A DNA stretch of 43,267 bases from an uncultured Lachnospiraceae bacterium (GCA_946183625.1 CAMHCL010000001.1:1-43267), one strand, 5' to 3'; counted from the stretch's first letter, positions 1 through 8,249 are shown. Notes: generated by a model not told the origin, from the sequence alone. Made by a program: numbers and translations.

Positions 1-183
1 TATCTCACCCTGTCTCTCCTGTGGAAGTTCAACATTGAACTCCTCTTCCATTGCCATAACAAGATCATACAGATCTAGTGAATCAACTGCCAGGTCATCC
101 TTAAATGACGTATCCAGCGTTATATCCTGTGGCTGAACTGAGAGACGATCCATCATTATTTCTACCAATTTATCAAATATCAT
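1..183 (-). CDS. acpP: Acyl carrier protein, 5' part (3' end beyond window edge)
   Basis: Acyl carrier proteins hold growing acyl chains on a phosphopantetheine arm in fatty-acid synthesis. The first 61 codons are visible, starting at ATG 183 with an AAGGAGA ribosome site at 194-200. The modification site is clear: DDLAVDSLDLYDL contains the DSL serine to which phosphopantetheine is attached, followed by the acidic helix MAMEEEFNVEL typical of the family. The gene runs off the left edge, so its last 15 or so codons are missing. It has its own promoter (223-252) and therefore is probably not a continuation of the permease gene upstream. A carrier protein for another pathway (polyketide, D-alanylation) cannot be excluded from this fragment alone. 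Confidence 0.9.
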   Translation of the reverse strand, partial: MIFDKLVEIMMDRLSVQPQDITLDTSFKDDLAVDSLDLYDLVMAMEEEFNVELPQERQGEI

Positions 184-222
184 AATACAAAAATCTCCTT
201 ATGTTATTGCTAAATCGATATA

Positions 223-252
223 AACATACAACACATATTTATGGGTTGTCAA
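223..252 (-). promoter_or_regulatory. Putative sigma-A promoter of the acyl carrier protein gene
   Basis: On the minus strand TTGACA (247-252) is followed after 18 bases by TATGTT (223-228). It is placed about 40 bases before the ATG at 183. The -35 is perfect and the -10 is imperfect. Confidence 0.45.
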
Positions 253-262
253 GAGATATTAA

Positions 263-1558
263 TTACTCATATCTAAGTGCATCGATAGGGCTGAGTCTTG
301 CTGCTCTTCTAGCAGGATAAAGACCGAATATGATACCTACCAGCATGGAGAATATGAAGGATATGATTATCGCTGTAAACGGTGGTGTTACCGCTACATT
401 TAACCCTTGTAGCATCTCTGACTGGCCGATCAAGGCTTTTGCAATTACTGATACGAGTCCACCACTGATAAGTCCCATCACGATTCCAATGAAACCACCA
501 ATTGCACAGATGAACACAGCTTCAACCAGGAACTGCATTTCGATAACCTTGTTCTTCGCACCCAATGCTTTTCTGATACCGATTTCTTTAGTTCTCTCCA
601 CAACAGATACAAGCATTATGTTCATAACTCCGATACCACCAACGATAAGCGATATGGCTGCTATAACTGAGATAGCGAGTGTAACGACATCGAGTATCTT
701 GCTGATTCGTCCAAGTATCTGCTCCAGACTTTCGCACTGGAATATGAGCTGAGAGTTCTTATCAAGCTTTCTATTGAAGTAATTTGATGTTGCATCCATC
801 AGGTCTTTAGGTTCTACGCCTTCTTCTGAGAAGAAATAGAACATACCGGCATCATAATCTTCCAGATTACCGCCTTGAACTTCCACAGCTTCGCTGTAAG
901 GAACAATCAGCGGTGTTGATATATCTTTTTCTTCCTGCTTTGCAGCTCCTAATCCATTTACCTTATTCTGGTCATATTTGTATACTCCGATGATGTAGAG
1001 AGTCATAACATCTCCACTTTCAAGAGTCAGCTCAATTGGTTCTCCTATAGGATTTCCACCGCCTAAAGCATATTTTACGAAAAGGTCTGATACTACACAG
1101 ACTTTCTTTCTGCCTATGCTGTCATCAAAATTAATATCTCTACCATATATAAAATCAAGATTAGAGATACGACAGTATCCTTCTGTTGAGCCGGTTACTT
1201 CTACATTTACATCATTCTCGCTTGTAGAGTAAACTGATGATCCCAGCTGCACCATACTGCTGACCTGGGAAACCTGGCCCGAAAAGGCTTTTTTATAATC
1301 TATCATATCCTGGAACGTGATTGGTGGAGGCAGCTCCTCATATTCGTAAGTTGGATCATAATAGTATCCTGCCAGCTGGTTTGCACCGGACATATCACTG
1401 ACGGATTTTTCTATTGTCTGCCTCAGGGTGGAACCTATGGTAGATATAGTGATAACCGAACTAATACCTATAATGATACCAAGCATTGTCAGGATGGAGC
1501 GCATTTTATTAGCTTTGACACACGCCCATGCCAGTCGGAGGTTTTCTGTAAATTTCAT
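263..1558 (-). CDS. MacB/FtsX-type ABC transporter permease
   Basis: This 431-residue protein is the membrane subunit of a MacAB-like exporter. It has the MacB layout: a first membrane helix at about residues 20-42 (ending near SSVITISTIG), a large extracytoplasmic domain to about residue 285, then three helices at roughly 290-315, 345-370 and 395-420. The coupling motif ERTKEIGIRKALGAK between the second and third helices and the C-terminal LYPARRAARLSPIDALRYE are FtsX-family signatures. The start ATG overlaps the stop of the upstream ATPase by one base (TAATG), which indicates translational coupling. Such systems export peptides, antimicrobials or lipoproteins; the substrate is not evident. 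It is the last gene of a three-gene operon. Confidence 0.9.
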   Translation of the reverse strand: MKFTENLRLAWACVKANKMRSILTMLGIIIGISSVITISTIGSTLRQTIEKSVSDMSGANQLAGYYYDPTYEYEELPPPITFQDMIDYKKAFSGQVSQVSSMVQLGSSVYSTSENDVNVEVTGSTEGYCRISNLDFIYGRDINFDDSIGRKKVCVVSDLFVKYALGGGNPIGEPIELTLESGDVMTLYIIGVYKYDQNKVNGLGAAKQEEKDISTPLIVPYSEAVEVQGGNLEDYDAGMFYFFSEEGVEPKDLMDATSNYFNRKLDKNSQLIFQCESLEQILGRISKILDVVTLAISVIAAISLIVGGIGVMNIMLVSVVERTKEIGIRKALGAKNKVIEMQFLVEAVFICAIGGFIGIVMGLISGGLVSVIAKALIGQSEMLQGLNVAVTPPFTAIIISFIFSMLVGIIFGLYPARRAARLSPIDALRYE

Positions 1559-2358
1559 TACTCGTTACCTCCCTTCTGCTCAGTAATAACAACATCGCCA
1601 CTAGTAGAATAACTCATCTTGTCTGCATCCGGATCTGAGTTTCTTGCATCACGTCTTGCCTTGAAGAACTGATTATATTCATCAGACATTATATATCCGT
1701 CGCTGATGGTTACTATTCTCTCTGTCTCTGCAGCCAGTTCCTTACTGTGAGTTATAAGAACTATAGTTTTATGCTGTTCATCATGAAGCTTATGGAATAT
1801 ATCCATAATCTTATGTCCTGTTTTAGAATCCAGGGCTCCTGTAGGCTCATCCGCAAGGATCAGTGAAGGCTCACAAGCAAGTGCCCTTGCTATAGCCACT
1901 CTCTGATTCTGACCACCTGAAAGCTCGTTGGATTTATGATTATATCTTTCAGCCATGCCCATCATTTCCAAAAGGTACATAGCTCTCTCGCGGCGTTCTT
2001 TCTTGCCGTAGCCCGCATACATAAGGGGCACTTCTACATTTTCAAGGGCTGTTATCCTAGGTATCATACAAGCGCTCTGAAATACGAAGCCAATCTCCAT
2101 ATTTCTTATCTCACTAAGCTGTTCATCATCCATCTGGGATATGTCACCGCCGCTGAGAAAATACTCGCCACTGGTAGGTCTGTCCAAAGCACCCATGATA
2201 TTCATCATAGTTGATTTACCTGAACCTGATTCACCTACCAGAGATACAAACTGCCCTTCATCGACTGTCAAATCTATATCGTGTAATATATGCAGCTCAT
2301 TTTCCTGACCTTCGTAGTACTTCTTGTTAATGTGCCGCATATCTATAACTCGACTCAT
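1558..2358 (-). CDS. MacB/LolD-type ABC transporter ATP-binding protein
   Basis: This is the ATPase partner of the adjacent permease. It shows Walker A GESGSGKST, a Q-loop region (GFVFQSACMIP), the signature LSGGQNQRVAIARALA, Walker B LILADEPTGALD and the H-loop VLITHS, so it should be catalytically competent. I chose the ATG at 2358 (protein MSRVIDMRH, 266 residues): AGGAG lies 8 bases upstream. A GTG at 2367 is also in frame but sits only one base from that ribosome site. A roughly 35-residue tail after the core (to QKGGNE) is not conserved in the family as I know it. The gene starts 11 bases after the stop of the adaptor gene. Confidence 0.92.
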   Translation of the reverse strand: MSRVIDMRHINKKYYEGQENELHILHDIDLTVDEGQFVSLVGESGSGKSTMMNIMGALDRPTSGEYFLSGGDISQMDDEQLSEIRNMEIGFVFQSACMIPRITALENVEVPLMYAGYGKKERRERAMYLLEMMGMAERYNHKSNELSGGQNQRVAIARALACEPSLILADEPTGALDSKTGHKIMDIFHKLHDEQHKTIVLITHSKELAAETERIVTISDGYIMSDEYNQFFKARRDARNSDPDADKMSYSTSGDVVITEQKGGNE

Positions 2359-2369
2359 ATGGCACACTC

Positions 2370-3974
2370 CTATTCTTCTGTACTATCCTTTGATTCTTCA
2401 CTTGCAGATTCCTCAGCATCCTGAGCATCCTTAACATCCTGCTTCTCTATAGCAAATAATGAACCTGATGTTATTGTATCCGGATATAGAATTACAAGAT
2501 CACCCTGCTTAAGGTCTCCACTAACGATTTCTGTATAATAGTCACCAACCTCACCTGTTTCTACTTCAACTTCCTCAGACTGATACATACCATTTGCAAC
2601 TTCTTTTGCAATATATACTTTTGAAGTCTCATCAGAATCAGTAATGATAGCTGTATATGGAACACTGAAAAGTGAGCTCTCTGCACCCATAGCAATCTTA
2701 GTCTTAACAGTCATACCAAGAAGAAGTCCATCACCGCTTGTTACCTTTATAACTGCTGAATAACCTGATGACTTCTGAGTTGCTCCCTGCATAAGAGGAT
2801 TAGTTGATGCGTCCTCTGATGAAGCCACGAAGTTTACAACCTTATCAACTACACCCTCTGCAGCTATATCCTGAAGAGAATCATTTGATATGGTTACTTC
2901 CTGACCTTCCTTAACTTTAAATATATCTCTTTCTTTTATCTCAACTTTAATCTGGAGGTTTTCATTATCTTCAATCTGAAGAATAGTTCCCTGGCATACC
3001 TGTCCCTCTGTTCCACTAACAGAAGTTACGATACCAGATACATCTGATTTAATTACTGAATTTTCTTTCTGCTCATATAATTCAGCAAGCTGAATAGTGA
3101 GCTCAGATACACTGGATACAGTGATAGATGTCATATCAAGAGTATCCTGAGCACTCTGAATAGCTTCACCACTTGCTTCTACTGTCTTATTGTAAGCCTT
3201 TACTGCTGCATCATATGCAGCCTTCTTCAGCTCAACACTTTCATCAGCTGCTACGGCTGTTGCATAGGCTGTTTCATAAGCTTTCTTAAGATCCTTGAGT
3301 GCTGCCTCTGCAACTGCATCACCAGGAGTTGCCTTTTCATAAGCTGTCTCATATGCAGTCTGTGCAGCAGTAGCTGCAGCATAAGCAGGTTCAACAGCTT
3401 CCACTGCACTCTCATATTCTTTTCTTGCTTCATCAAGTGCTTCAGCTGCAGAACTAATTTCAACATTTGAACTCTTACGAGCATTCTCAAGACCATGACG
3501 TGATGTCTCAAGCTGCTTAGCCTGAGCTCTCTCTTCGTCAGAAGCCTTACTCTCGAGATTAGTTATCTGTTTATCTATATCATCAGTTTCGATGGTACAT
3601 ACAACCTGACCCTTCTTAACCTTATCACCTACTGATACCTTGATCTCATCAATAGGATACTGAAGTCTGGTTGATATGCACTGTACATTCTGACTCTCAA
3701 CAGTACCCTTTGTACTAATATAAGAAGTCATATCATGCATTCCATACTCCTGAACAACAGTCTTGTTATCCATAGCACTCTTTGCCTTATTCATAAAACT
3801 TTTGAATAAAACAACTGCTCCAATGATAAATACAACTGCAACGGCAGCTATTATAATTATCCATTTCTTAGCGCCGCCCTTCTTCTTCGCCTTTTTCTTA
3901 TCAAATGCTGCTGAATTCTGCTGATTAGGATTCTGTTGCATTGGACTTTGTTGCATTGTACTCTGCTCTTCCAT
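2370..3974 (-). CDS. MacA/HlyD-like membrane fusion (adaptor) protein
   Basis: The first gene of the exporter operon encodes a 534-residue adaptor. After a Gln/Asn-rich N-terminus and a Lys-rich stretch, one membrane helix spans about residues 38-60 (WIIIIAAVAVVFIIGAVVLF). The barrel-sandwich half motif VGDKVKKGQVVCTIE is at about 117-131, followed by a long Ala/Glu/Lys-rich coiled-coil hairpin (about 135-285), the second half-motif (IVTSVSGTEGQVCQGT) and beta-barrel domains. The acidic Ser/Glu-rich C-terminus is low complexity. The hairpin is unusually alanine-rich. The start is supported by GGAGG seven bases before the ATG. In a Gram-positive cell this would shape an extracytoplasmic conduit for the MacB-type permease. 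Confidence 0.88.
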   Translation of the reverse strand: MEEQSTMQQSPMQQNPNQQNSAAFDKKKAKKKGGAKKWIIIIAAVAVVFIIGAVVLFKSFMNKAKSAMDNKTVVQEYGMHDMTSYISTKGTVESQNVQCISTRLQYPIDEIKVSVGDKVKKGQVVCTIETDDIDKQITNLESKASDEERAQAKQLETSRHGLENARKSSNVEISSAAEALDEARKEYESAVEAVEPAYAAATAAQTAYETAYEKATPGDAVAEAALKDLKKAYETAYATAVAADESVELKKAAYDAAVKAYNKTVEASGEAIQSAQDTLDMTSITVSSVSELTIQLAELYEQKENSVIKSDVSGIVTSVSGTEGQVCQGTILQIEDNENLQIKVEIKERDIFKVKEGQEVTISNDSLQDIAAEGVVDKVVNFVASSEDASTNPLMQGATQKSSGYSAVIKVTSGDGLLLGMTVKTKIAMGAESSLFSVPYTAIITDSDETSKVYIAKEVANGMYQSEEVEVETGEVGDYYTEIVSGDLKQGDLVILYPDTITSGSLFAIEKQDVKDAQDAEESASEESKDSTEE

Positions 3975-4020
3975 CTTAACCTCCGAAAATGTTTAATTTG
4001 TTTATTCCCTCAACCCTCTG

Positions 4021-4049
4021 ACTATACCATAAAGACTGGGGCGAGGCAA
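4021..4049 (-). promoter_or_regulatory. Putative promoter of the MacAB-like exporter operon
   Basis: On the minus strand TTGCCT (4044-4049) and TATAGT (4021-4026) are separated by exactly 17 bases, about 45 bases upstream of the adaptor ATG. An alternative TATAAT near 4110 lacks a convincing -35. Confidence 0.5.
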
Positions 4050-4178
4050 GCTACCACACCCTAGCAATCCATGGTTTTACACTGTCAAAAAATCAACAAT
4101 ATAGATATTATAGCAGACATAGTAACAATTTTTTCTTAAATAAATCTTAAGATAGGATAATTAGTTTATTAACTTCTA

Positions 4179-4630
4179 TGGGATGGCGTTATTCTGTGGG
4201 ATGGCGTTATTCTGTGGGATGGCGTGCGGGTTGAGGCAAATTCCTCTTGCTATCCGCACGCGAAATTCCTTGAATCCTTTGATTTTGTCGTGGCACGTGC
4301 GGTTTTGATTAATTTCCGGTTGCTTTCCGCACACTTAATCCCGAAAAAGCCTTTATTCTGTTGTATCGCGTGCGGGTTGAGATAGTTTCCTCTTGCTTCC
4401 CGCACACTTAATCCCGAAAAAGCCTTTATTCTATGAAATAGCGTGCGGATTGAGATAGTTTCCTCTTGCTTCCCGCACACTTAATCCCGGAAAAGCCTTT
4501 ATTCTGTTGGGGCGCGTGCGGGTTGAGATAGTTTCCTCTTGCTAACCGCACACTTAATCCCGAAAAAGCCTTTATTCTGTTGGGGCGCGTGCGGATTGAG
4601 TTATAAAAGTCTTGTCACCCGCACGCAGTC
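4179..4630. repeat. Six-unit 73-bp tandem array of inverted repeats with an 18-bp repeat prefix
   Basis: The motif (G/A)CGTGCGG recurs at 4222, 4295, 4368, 4441, 4514 and 4587, always exactly 73 bases apart. Each unit carries GTGCGG and, about 25 bases later, CCGCAC, so each can form a stem of at least six base pairs. Units 1 and 6 have longer arms (GCGTGCGG with CCGCACGC). Between stems lies a conserved spacer containing CACTTAATCCCGAAAAAGCC and TTTATTCTG. Just upstream, TGGGATGGCGTTATTCTG is repeated twice in tandem (4179-4214) with a partial third copy; it resembles the end of the 73-bp unit. The array lies between the divergent promoters of the exporter operon and the SCIFF gene. The whole 3975-4737 gap contains this array, two promoters and no credible coding region. 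Confidence 0.9.
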
Positions 4631-4663
4631 CAAAAAAATCACATAACCTTATAAACCCTAAAC

Positions 4664-4692
4664 TTGCCAATACTCTTTTTTTGTGATACTAT
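4664..4692 (+). promoter_or_regulatory. Putative sigma-A promoter of the SCIFF operon
   Basis: TTGCCA (4664-4669) and TACTAT (4687-4692) are separated by 17 bases. They precede the SCIFF ATG at 4738 by about 45 bases. The ribosome site AAGAGGTG lies at 4724-4731. Confidence 0.6.
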
Positions 4693-4737
4693 CTTTCATA
4701 GGTTTTAATCCTAATTATTATTTAAGAGGTGAATATC

Positions 4738-4875
4738 ATGGAGAGAATTAAGACACTTGAGACAAAAGATCTCTGTGAAAGCGCAAAGACAGGCGGATGC
4801 GGCGAGTGCCAGACATCATGTCAGAGTGCTTGTAAGACAAGCTGTGGCGTAGCTAATCAGCAGTGTGAAAAATAA
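4738..4875 (+). CDS. scfA: SCIFF family ranthipeptide precursor (45 residues)
   Basis: SCIFF peptides (six cysteines in forty-five residues) are near-universal in Clostridia and are modified by a dedicated radical SAM/SPASM enzyme that makes Cys-to-Thr thioethers. This ORF is exactly 45 residues and contains the diagnostic core CGECQTSCQSACKTSC. It lies immediately before the maturase gene, which makes the identity firm. Cysteines are at 13, 21, 24, 28, 32, 36 and 43, so there is one more than the name implies: Cys13 is in the leader. Position 37, a Thr (thioether acceptor for Cys32) in the Clostridium thermocellum peptide, is Gly here (codon GGC). The ribosome site AAGAGGTG is well placed. 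The biological role of mature SCIFF products is still unclear; quorum-type signalling has been proposed for related ranthipeptides. Confidence 0.95.
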   Translation: MERIKTLETKDLCESAKTGGCGECQTSCQSACKTSCGVANQQCEK

Positions 4876-4881
4876 CAAGAG

Positions 4882-4906
4882 TGCCGCCGAAACAGGCGGC
4901 ATTTTT
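4882..4906 (+). terminator. Intrinsic terminator/attenuator between scfA and scfB
   Basis: The stem TGCCGCC / GGCGGCA with loop GAAACA (4882-4901) is followed by TTTTT. It lies 6 bases after the precursor stop and 30 bases before the maturase start. Partial read-through would give many precursor transcripts per maturase transcript. Confidence 0.85.
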
Positions 4907-4936
4907 GTTGAAGAAAACCCTAAGTGAGGAACCCAA

Positions 4937-6466
4937 ATGGTACATCAATACAAACTTAATGGCTACAACATAGTTCTCGATACATGCTCCGGTTCGGTGC
5001 ATAATGTGGACGATGTAGCTTACGATATAATTGAAATGTTTCCTACAAACAGCGAAGATGAAATCGTTGCTGAGATAATGAAGAGATACGGCGACCGTCC
5101 AGACGTGACCGAAGAAGATATCCGTCTATGTATAGATGATGTCCGCACTCTCAAGGAAAACCATAAACTCTATACCGAGGATACATACGCTCCTCTCGCA
5201 GGCGAGTTCAAGAGACGCAGTGGCGATGTCATAAAAGCTCTTTGTCTTCATGTATCACACACTTGCAATCTTAACTGTGAGTACTGCTTTGCAAGCCAGG
5301 GCAGATATCACGGCGACAGAGCGCTCATGAGCTTTGAAGTTGGAAAGGCTGCTATCGATTTTCTGATCGCTCATTCTGGAACAAGGCACAACCTCGAGGT
5401 GGACTTCTTCGGCGGAGAGCCTCTTATGAACTGGGATGTGTGCAAGCAGATCGTCGAGTACGCTCGTTCAATCGAGAAGGAAGCAGGCAAGAATTTCCGC
5501 TTCACTCTCACCACTAACGGAGTTCTTATCGATGATGATGTCATCGATTTCTGTAATAAAGAAATGTCAAATGTAGTGCTTAGCCTTGATGGTCGTAAAG
5601 AGGTTCATGACAGGACCCGTAAGGATTTTGCTGGCAACGGAAGCTATGACAAGATAATCCCTAAATTCCAGGAATTAGTAAAACGTCGTGGTGATAAGAG
5701 CTACTACATAAGAGGAACTTATACACATTTAAATACTGATTTTACAAATGATATCTTTGCAATGGCTGATCTAGGATTTGATGAGCTATCTATGGAGCCT
5801 GTTGTATGCAGTCCTGATGACCCACTTGCCCTTACAGCCGAGGACCTTCCAGTTCTAAAGGAGCAGTATGAAATACTTGCTAAAGATATGCTTCAGAGAG
5901 ACAGAGAAGGAAGAAGTATTACTTTCTATCATTATATGATCGACCTTAAGTCCGGTCCTTGTATCTACAAGAGAATTTCCGGATGCGGTTCAGGAACAGA
6001 ATATATGGCCGTTACACCTTGGGGCGACCTTTATCCATGCCATCAGTTCGTTGGCGAGGAGAAGTACAAGCTTGGCGATCTGTGGAACGGCGTTACAAAC
6101 ACCGAAGCACAGGAAGAATTCAGATTCTGCAATGCCTATGCCCGTCCAGACTGCAATGACTGCTGGGCTAAGCTCTACTGCTCAGGCGGATGTGCCGCAA
6201 ACGCATATCATGCCACAGGCGATGTTAAGGGCATTTATGAATATGGCTGTGAGCTTTTCAGAAAGCGTATGGAATGTGCCATTATGATCCAGGTTGCACA
6301 TGATGCAGAAGGAATCGTACCTAAGAAGGCCAGTTCGACAGACAGTCAGGCGACCGATGCCAATATTAACGCCGACTCCGATTCTAAAGCCAGCGTTGAT
6401 TGCAGCGATGATACAGATTGCAATAACTGTGCGTCAAATGACACAGAAGACCTCAGACGTTGTTAG
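4937..6466 (+). CDS. scfB: SCIFF radical SAM/SPASM maturase
   Basis: This enzyme should install the thioether crosslink in the SCIFF precursor just upstream. In order it shows an N-terminal peptide-recognition (PqqD/RRE-like) region at about residues 1-90, the radical SAM cluster motif CxxxCxxC (Cys110, Cys114, Cys117), the GGEP motif, and a C-terminal SPASM domain. The SPASM cysteines are in GPCIYKRISGCGSG, LYPCHQF, PDCNDCWAKLYCSGGC and YEYGCEL. At 509 residues it is longer than the roughly 450-460 I expect: a low-complexity, acidic tail from about residue 467 adds four more cysteines (489, 495, 498, 509). The ribosome site GAGGA (4926-4930) is modest. Transcription must pass the terminator at 4882-4906. 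Confidence 0.95.
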   Translation: MVHQYKLNGYNIVLDTCSGSVHNVDDVAYDIIEMFPTNSEDEIVAEIMKRYGDRPDVTEEDIRLCIDDVRTLKENHKLYTEDTYAPLAGEFKRRSGDVIKALCLHVSHTCNLNCEYCFASQGRYHGDRALMSFEVGKAAIDFLIAHSGTRHNLEVDFFGGEPLMNWDVCKQIVEYARSIEKEAGKNFRFTLTTNGVLIDDDVIDFCNKEMSNVVLSLDGRKEVHDRTRKDFAGNGSYDKIIPKFQELVKRRGDKSYYIRGTYTHLNTDFTNDIFAMADLGFDELSMEPVVCSPDDPLALTAEDLPVLKEQYEILAKDMLQRDREGRSITFYHYMIDLKSGPCIYKRISGCGSGTEYMAVTPWGDLYPCHQFVGEEKYKLGDLWNGVTNTEAQEEFRFCNAYARPDCNDCWAKLYCSGGCAANAYHATGDVKGIYEYGCELFRKRMECAIMIQVAHDAEGIVPKKASSTDSQATDANINADSDSKASVDCSDDTDCNNCASNDTEDLRRC

Positions 6467-6529
6467 TACAAAATAAAACCCCATTAATAATTAATGGCAT
6501 ATCATAGACCTTACAGTTTAGGAGGCACT

Positions 6530-8203
6530 ATGAAAAATACGAATATAACAACCCCTATAAATGATTTCACATCGGACTACTCCACTTCAGGCGTAGTCCG
6601 TCTTCATATGCCAGGGCACAAAGGTTCTGGGGATTGGGATCAGGGAGTAATTCCAAACAGCGATGCAAATTTTGGACAGGGGTTGATTTCCAACGCCCTT
6701 GATATCACTGAGATTTCCGGTGCTGATTCTCTTTATGAGGCCGACGGGATAATTCTGGAAAGCGAGAATAATGCCTCCGAACTATTCGGTACAAGACATA
6801 CATTTTACTCATGTGGCGGCTCAAGCCAATCTATAAAGTCTATGTGCTATCTAGCACTAAAGCATGCCGCTTCAACACCTAATAACATTGGTATAAAGCA
6901 TACACCGACAATCCTTGCGGGCAGAAATGCGCACAGGGCTTTTCTTGATGCATGCATGCTTCTTAAGTTCGACGTTGAATGGCTGTATTCCGAGGACGAG
7001 ACTTCACTTTGCAGATGCCTGATCACTCCGGAAGGATTAGATGAGCGTATACAAGAATTCAAGGTGGAGCATTACGGTGCCCTTCCATCAGCTATCTACG
7101 TGACAAGTCCTGATTATCTTGGAAATGTACTGGATATCCGTGGGCTCGCTGAAACGACCCACAAATACGGCATTCTTCTATTGTGTGATAACGCCCATGG
7201 TTCGTATCTCAGATTCATATCAACTACGGACACATCAACATGTGAAAACACAACCACATCAGAATGTGGAAACAGCGCGGATATAAATGACCTCCATCCA
7301 ATCACTCTCGGTGCAGATATTGTATGCGATTCTGCACACAAGACTCTTCCGGTTCTTACTGGAGGCGCATATCTCCACGTAAGCAATTCGGCTCCGAAGG
7401 GAATAGAAAAAGAAGCAAGACAGGCTATGGTCATGTTCGGTTCCACAAGCCCATCATATCTGATACTTAATTCACTGGATAAAGCGAATAAAATCCTTAG
7501 TGAAGATGGTTATAAAATGTACCAGGACTGTCACAAGAAAATCTCTGAATTAAAAGAAAAGCTGACCGAAGCCGGTATCCTTCTGATGGGCGACGAACCG
7601 CTGAAGATTACTATCGATGCACAGCGTTCTTTCGGACTTAGTGGAACAACACTTGCTGATATCCTTCGTAAGGGATTATCGTCATCCGATATTGCAGAGA
7701 AAGCCAATTCATCCAGCATCGCAGAAAAGGGCAATTCATCCAGCATCGCAGAAAAGAGCAATTCATCCAGCATCACAGATGAAGTCCGAATCGAATGTGA
7801 ATACGCTGACCGCGACTACCTGGTAACCATGTGGTCTCCTTGCAATCCAGATTCTGATTATGAAGATTTCTATAAGGCGATTATCAGAATCATGGGTCAT
7901 AGAAATAACATTTCACACGAGGCCAGCGAAATCATACACGGAAAAACCAAAAACAAAACGGAAGATGCTGTTTGCACCTTCCGCTATAATGCTGTAGCTA
8001 AATACCAGCCATATGAAACTTTATTCATGGATACTGAAACTGTGAAGGTTTCTAAATCCATCTGTGGCCGAATCGCAGCTGATACATCTGTGCACTGCCC
8101 TCCGGCTATTCTTCCTATAGTTCCCGGCGAAATAATTGACGAGAACACGTTAGCCATTCTCAAATACAACAACATAAATCAAATCACTGTCATTAGATTA
8201 TAA
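6530..8203 (+). CDS. Orn/Lys/Arg decarboxylase-family PLP enzyme
   Basis: This is a fold-type I PLP enzyme of the short clostridial Orn/Lys/Arg decarboxylase family (polyamine or cadaverine formation). The evidence is the N-terminal RLHMPGHKG, the PLP-contacting CDNAHGSY (Asp220) and the Schiff-base lysine in CDSAHKTLPVLTGGA (Lys271). I start at ATG 6530, which has TTAGGAGG just upstream. An in-frame ATG at 6494 has no ribosome site. Two Ser/Thr-rich insertions are unusual: one at about residues 231-254, between the Asp and Lys motifs, and one at about 385-420 built from a 9-residue repeat (SSSIAEK-type). Length is 557 residues against roughly 480 for compact relatives. The gene follows scfB by 63 bases and may be co-transcribed. 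Substrate among Arg, Lys and Orn cannot be told. Confidence 0.8.
   Translation: MKNTNITTPINDFTSDYSTSGVVRLHMPGHKGSGDWDQGVIPNSDANFGQGLISNALDITEISGADSLYEADGIILESENNASELFGTRHTFYSCGGSSQSIKSMCYLALKHAASTPNNIGIKHTPTILAGRNAHRAFLDACMLLKFDVEWLYSEDETSLCRCLITPEGLDERIQEFKVEHYGALPSAIYVTSPDYLGNVLDIRGLAETTHKYGILLLCDNAHGSYLRFISTTDTSTCENTTTSECGNSADINDLHPITLGADIVCDSAHKTLPVLTGGAYLHVSNSAPKGIEKEARQAMVMFGSTSPSYLILNSLDKANKILSEDGYKMYQDCHKKISELKEKLTEAGILLMGDEPLKITIDAQRSFGLSGTTLADILRKGLSSSDIAEKANSSSIAEKGNSSSIAEKSNSSSITDEVRIECEYADRDYLVTMWSPCNPDSDYEDFYKAIIRIMGHRNNISHEASEIIHGKTKNKTEDAVCTFRYNAVAKYQPYETLFMDTETVKVSKSICGRIAADTSVHCPPAILPIVPGEIIDENTLAILKYNNINQITVIRL
7684..7776 (+). repeat. 27-bp in-frame tandem repeat inside the decarboxylase-family gene
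   Basis: About three and a half copies of a 27-base unit (GCAGAAAAGGGCAATTCATC plus CAGCATC) encode the repeated peptide (S)SSIAEK(G/S)N. The last two full copies differ by a single base in the shared part, which suggests recent expansion. Confidence 0.85.
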
Positions 8204-8249
8204 TCTTCAACCGATTCCTCCATCATAAAAATATCTCATTGATCTCACA

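Noticed and set aside
330..752. 140-codon plus-strand ORF opposite the permease
   Set aside because: Antisense shadow of a well-supported gene; no ribosome site or motif.
3251..3511. Leu/Met/Gln-rich 86-codon ORF
   Set aside because: It is an out-of-frame shadow of the alanine-rich coiled coil of the adaptor gene.
4250..4480. Minus-strand 76-codon ORF within the 73-bp repeats
   Set aside because: Its sequence is just the translated repeat unit; no ribosome site and no match to a protein pattern.
4179..4630. CRISPR array
   Set aside because: The whole 73-base unit is repeated with no unique spacers, and no cas genes are present.
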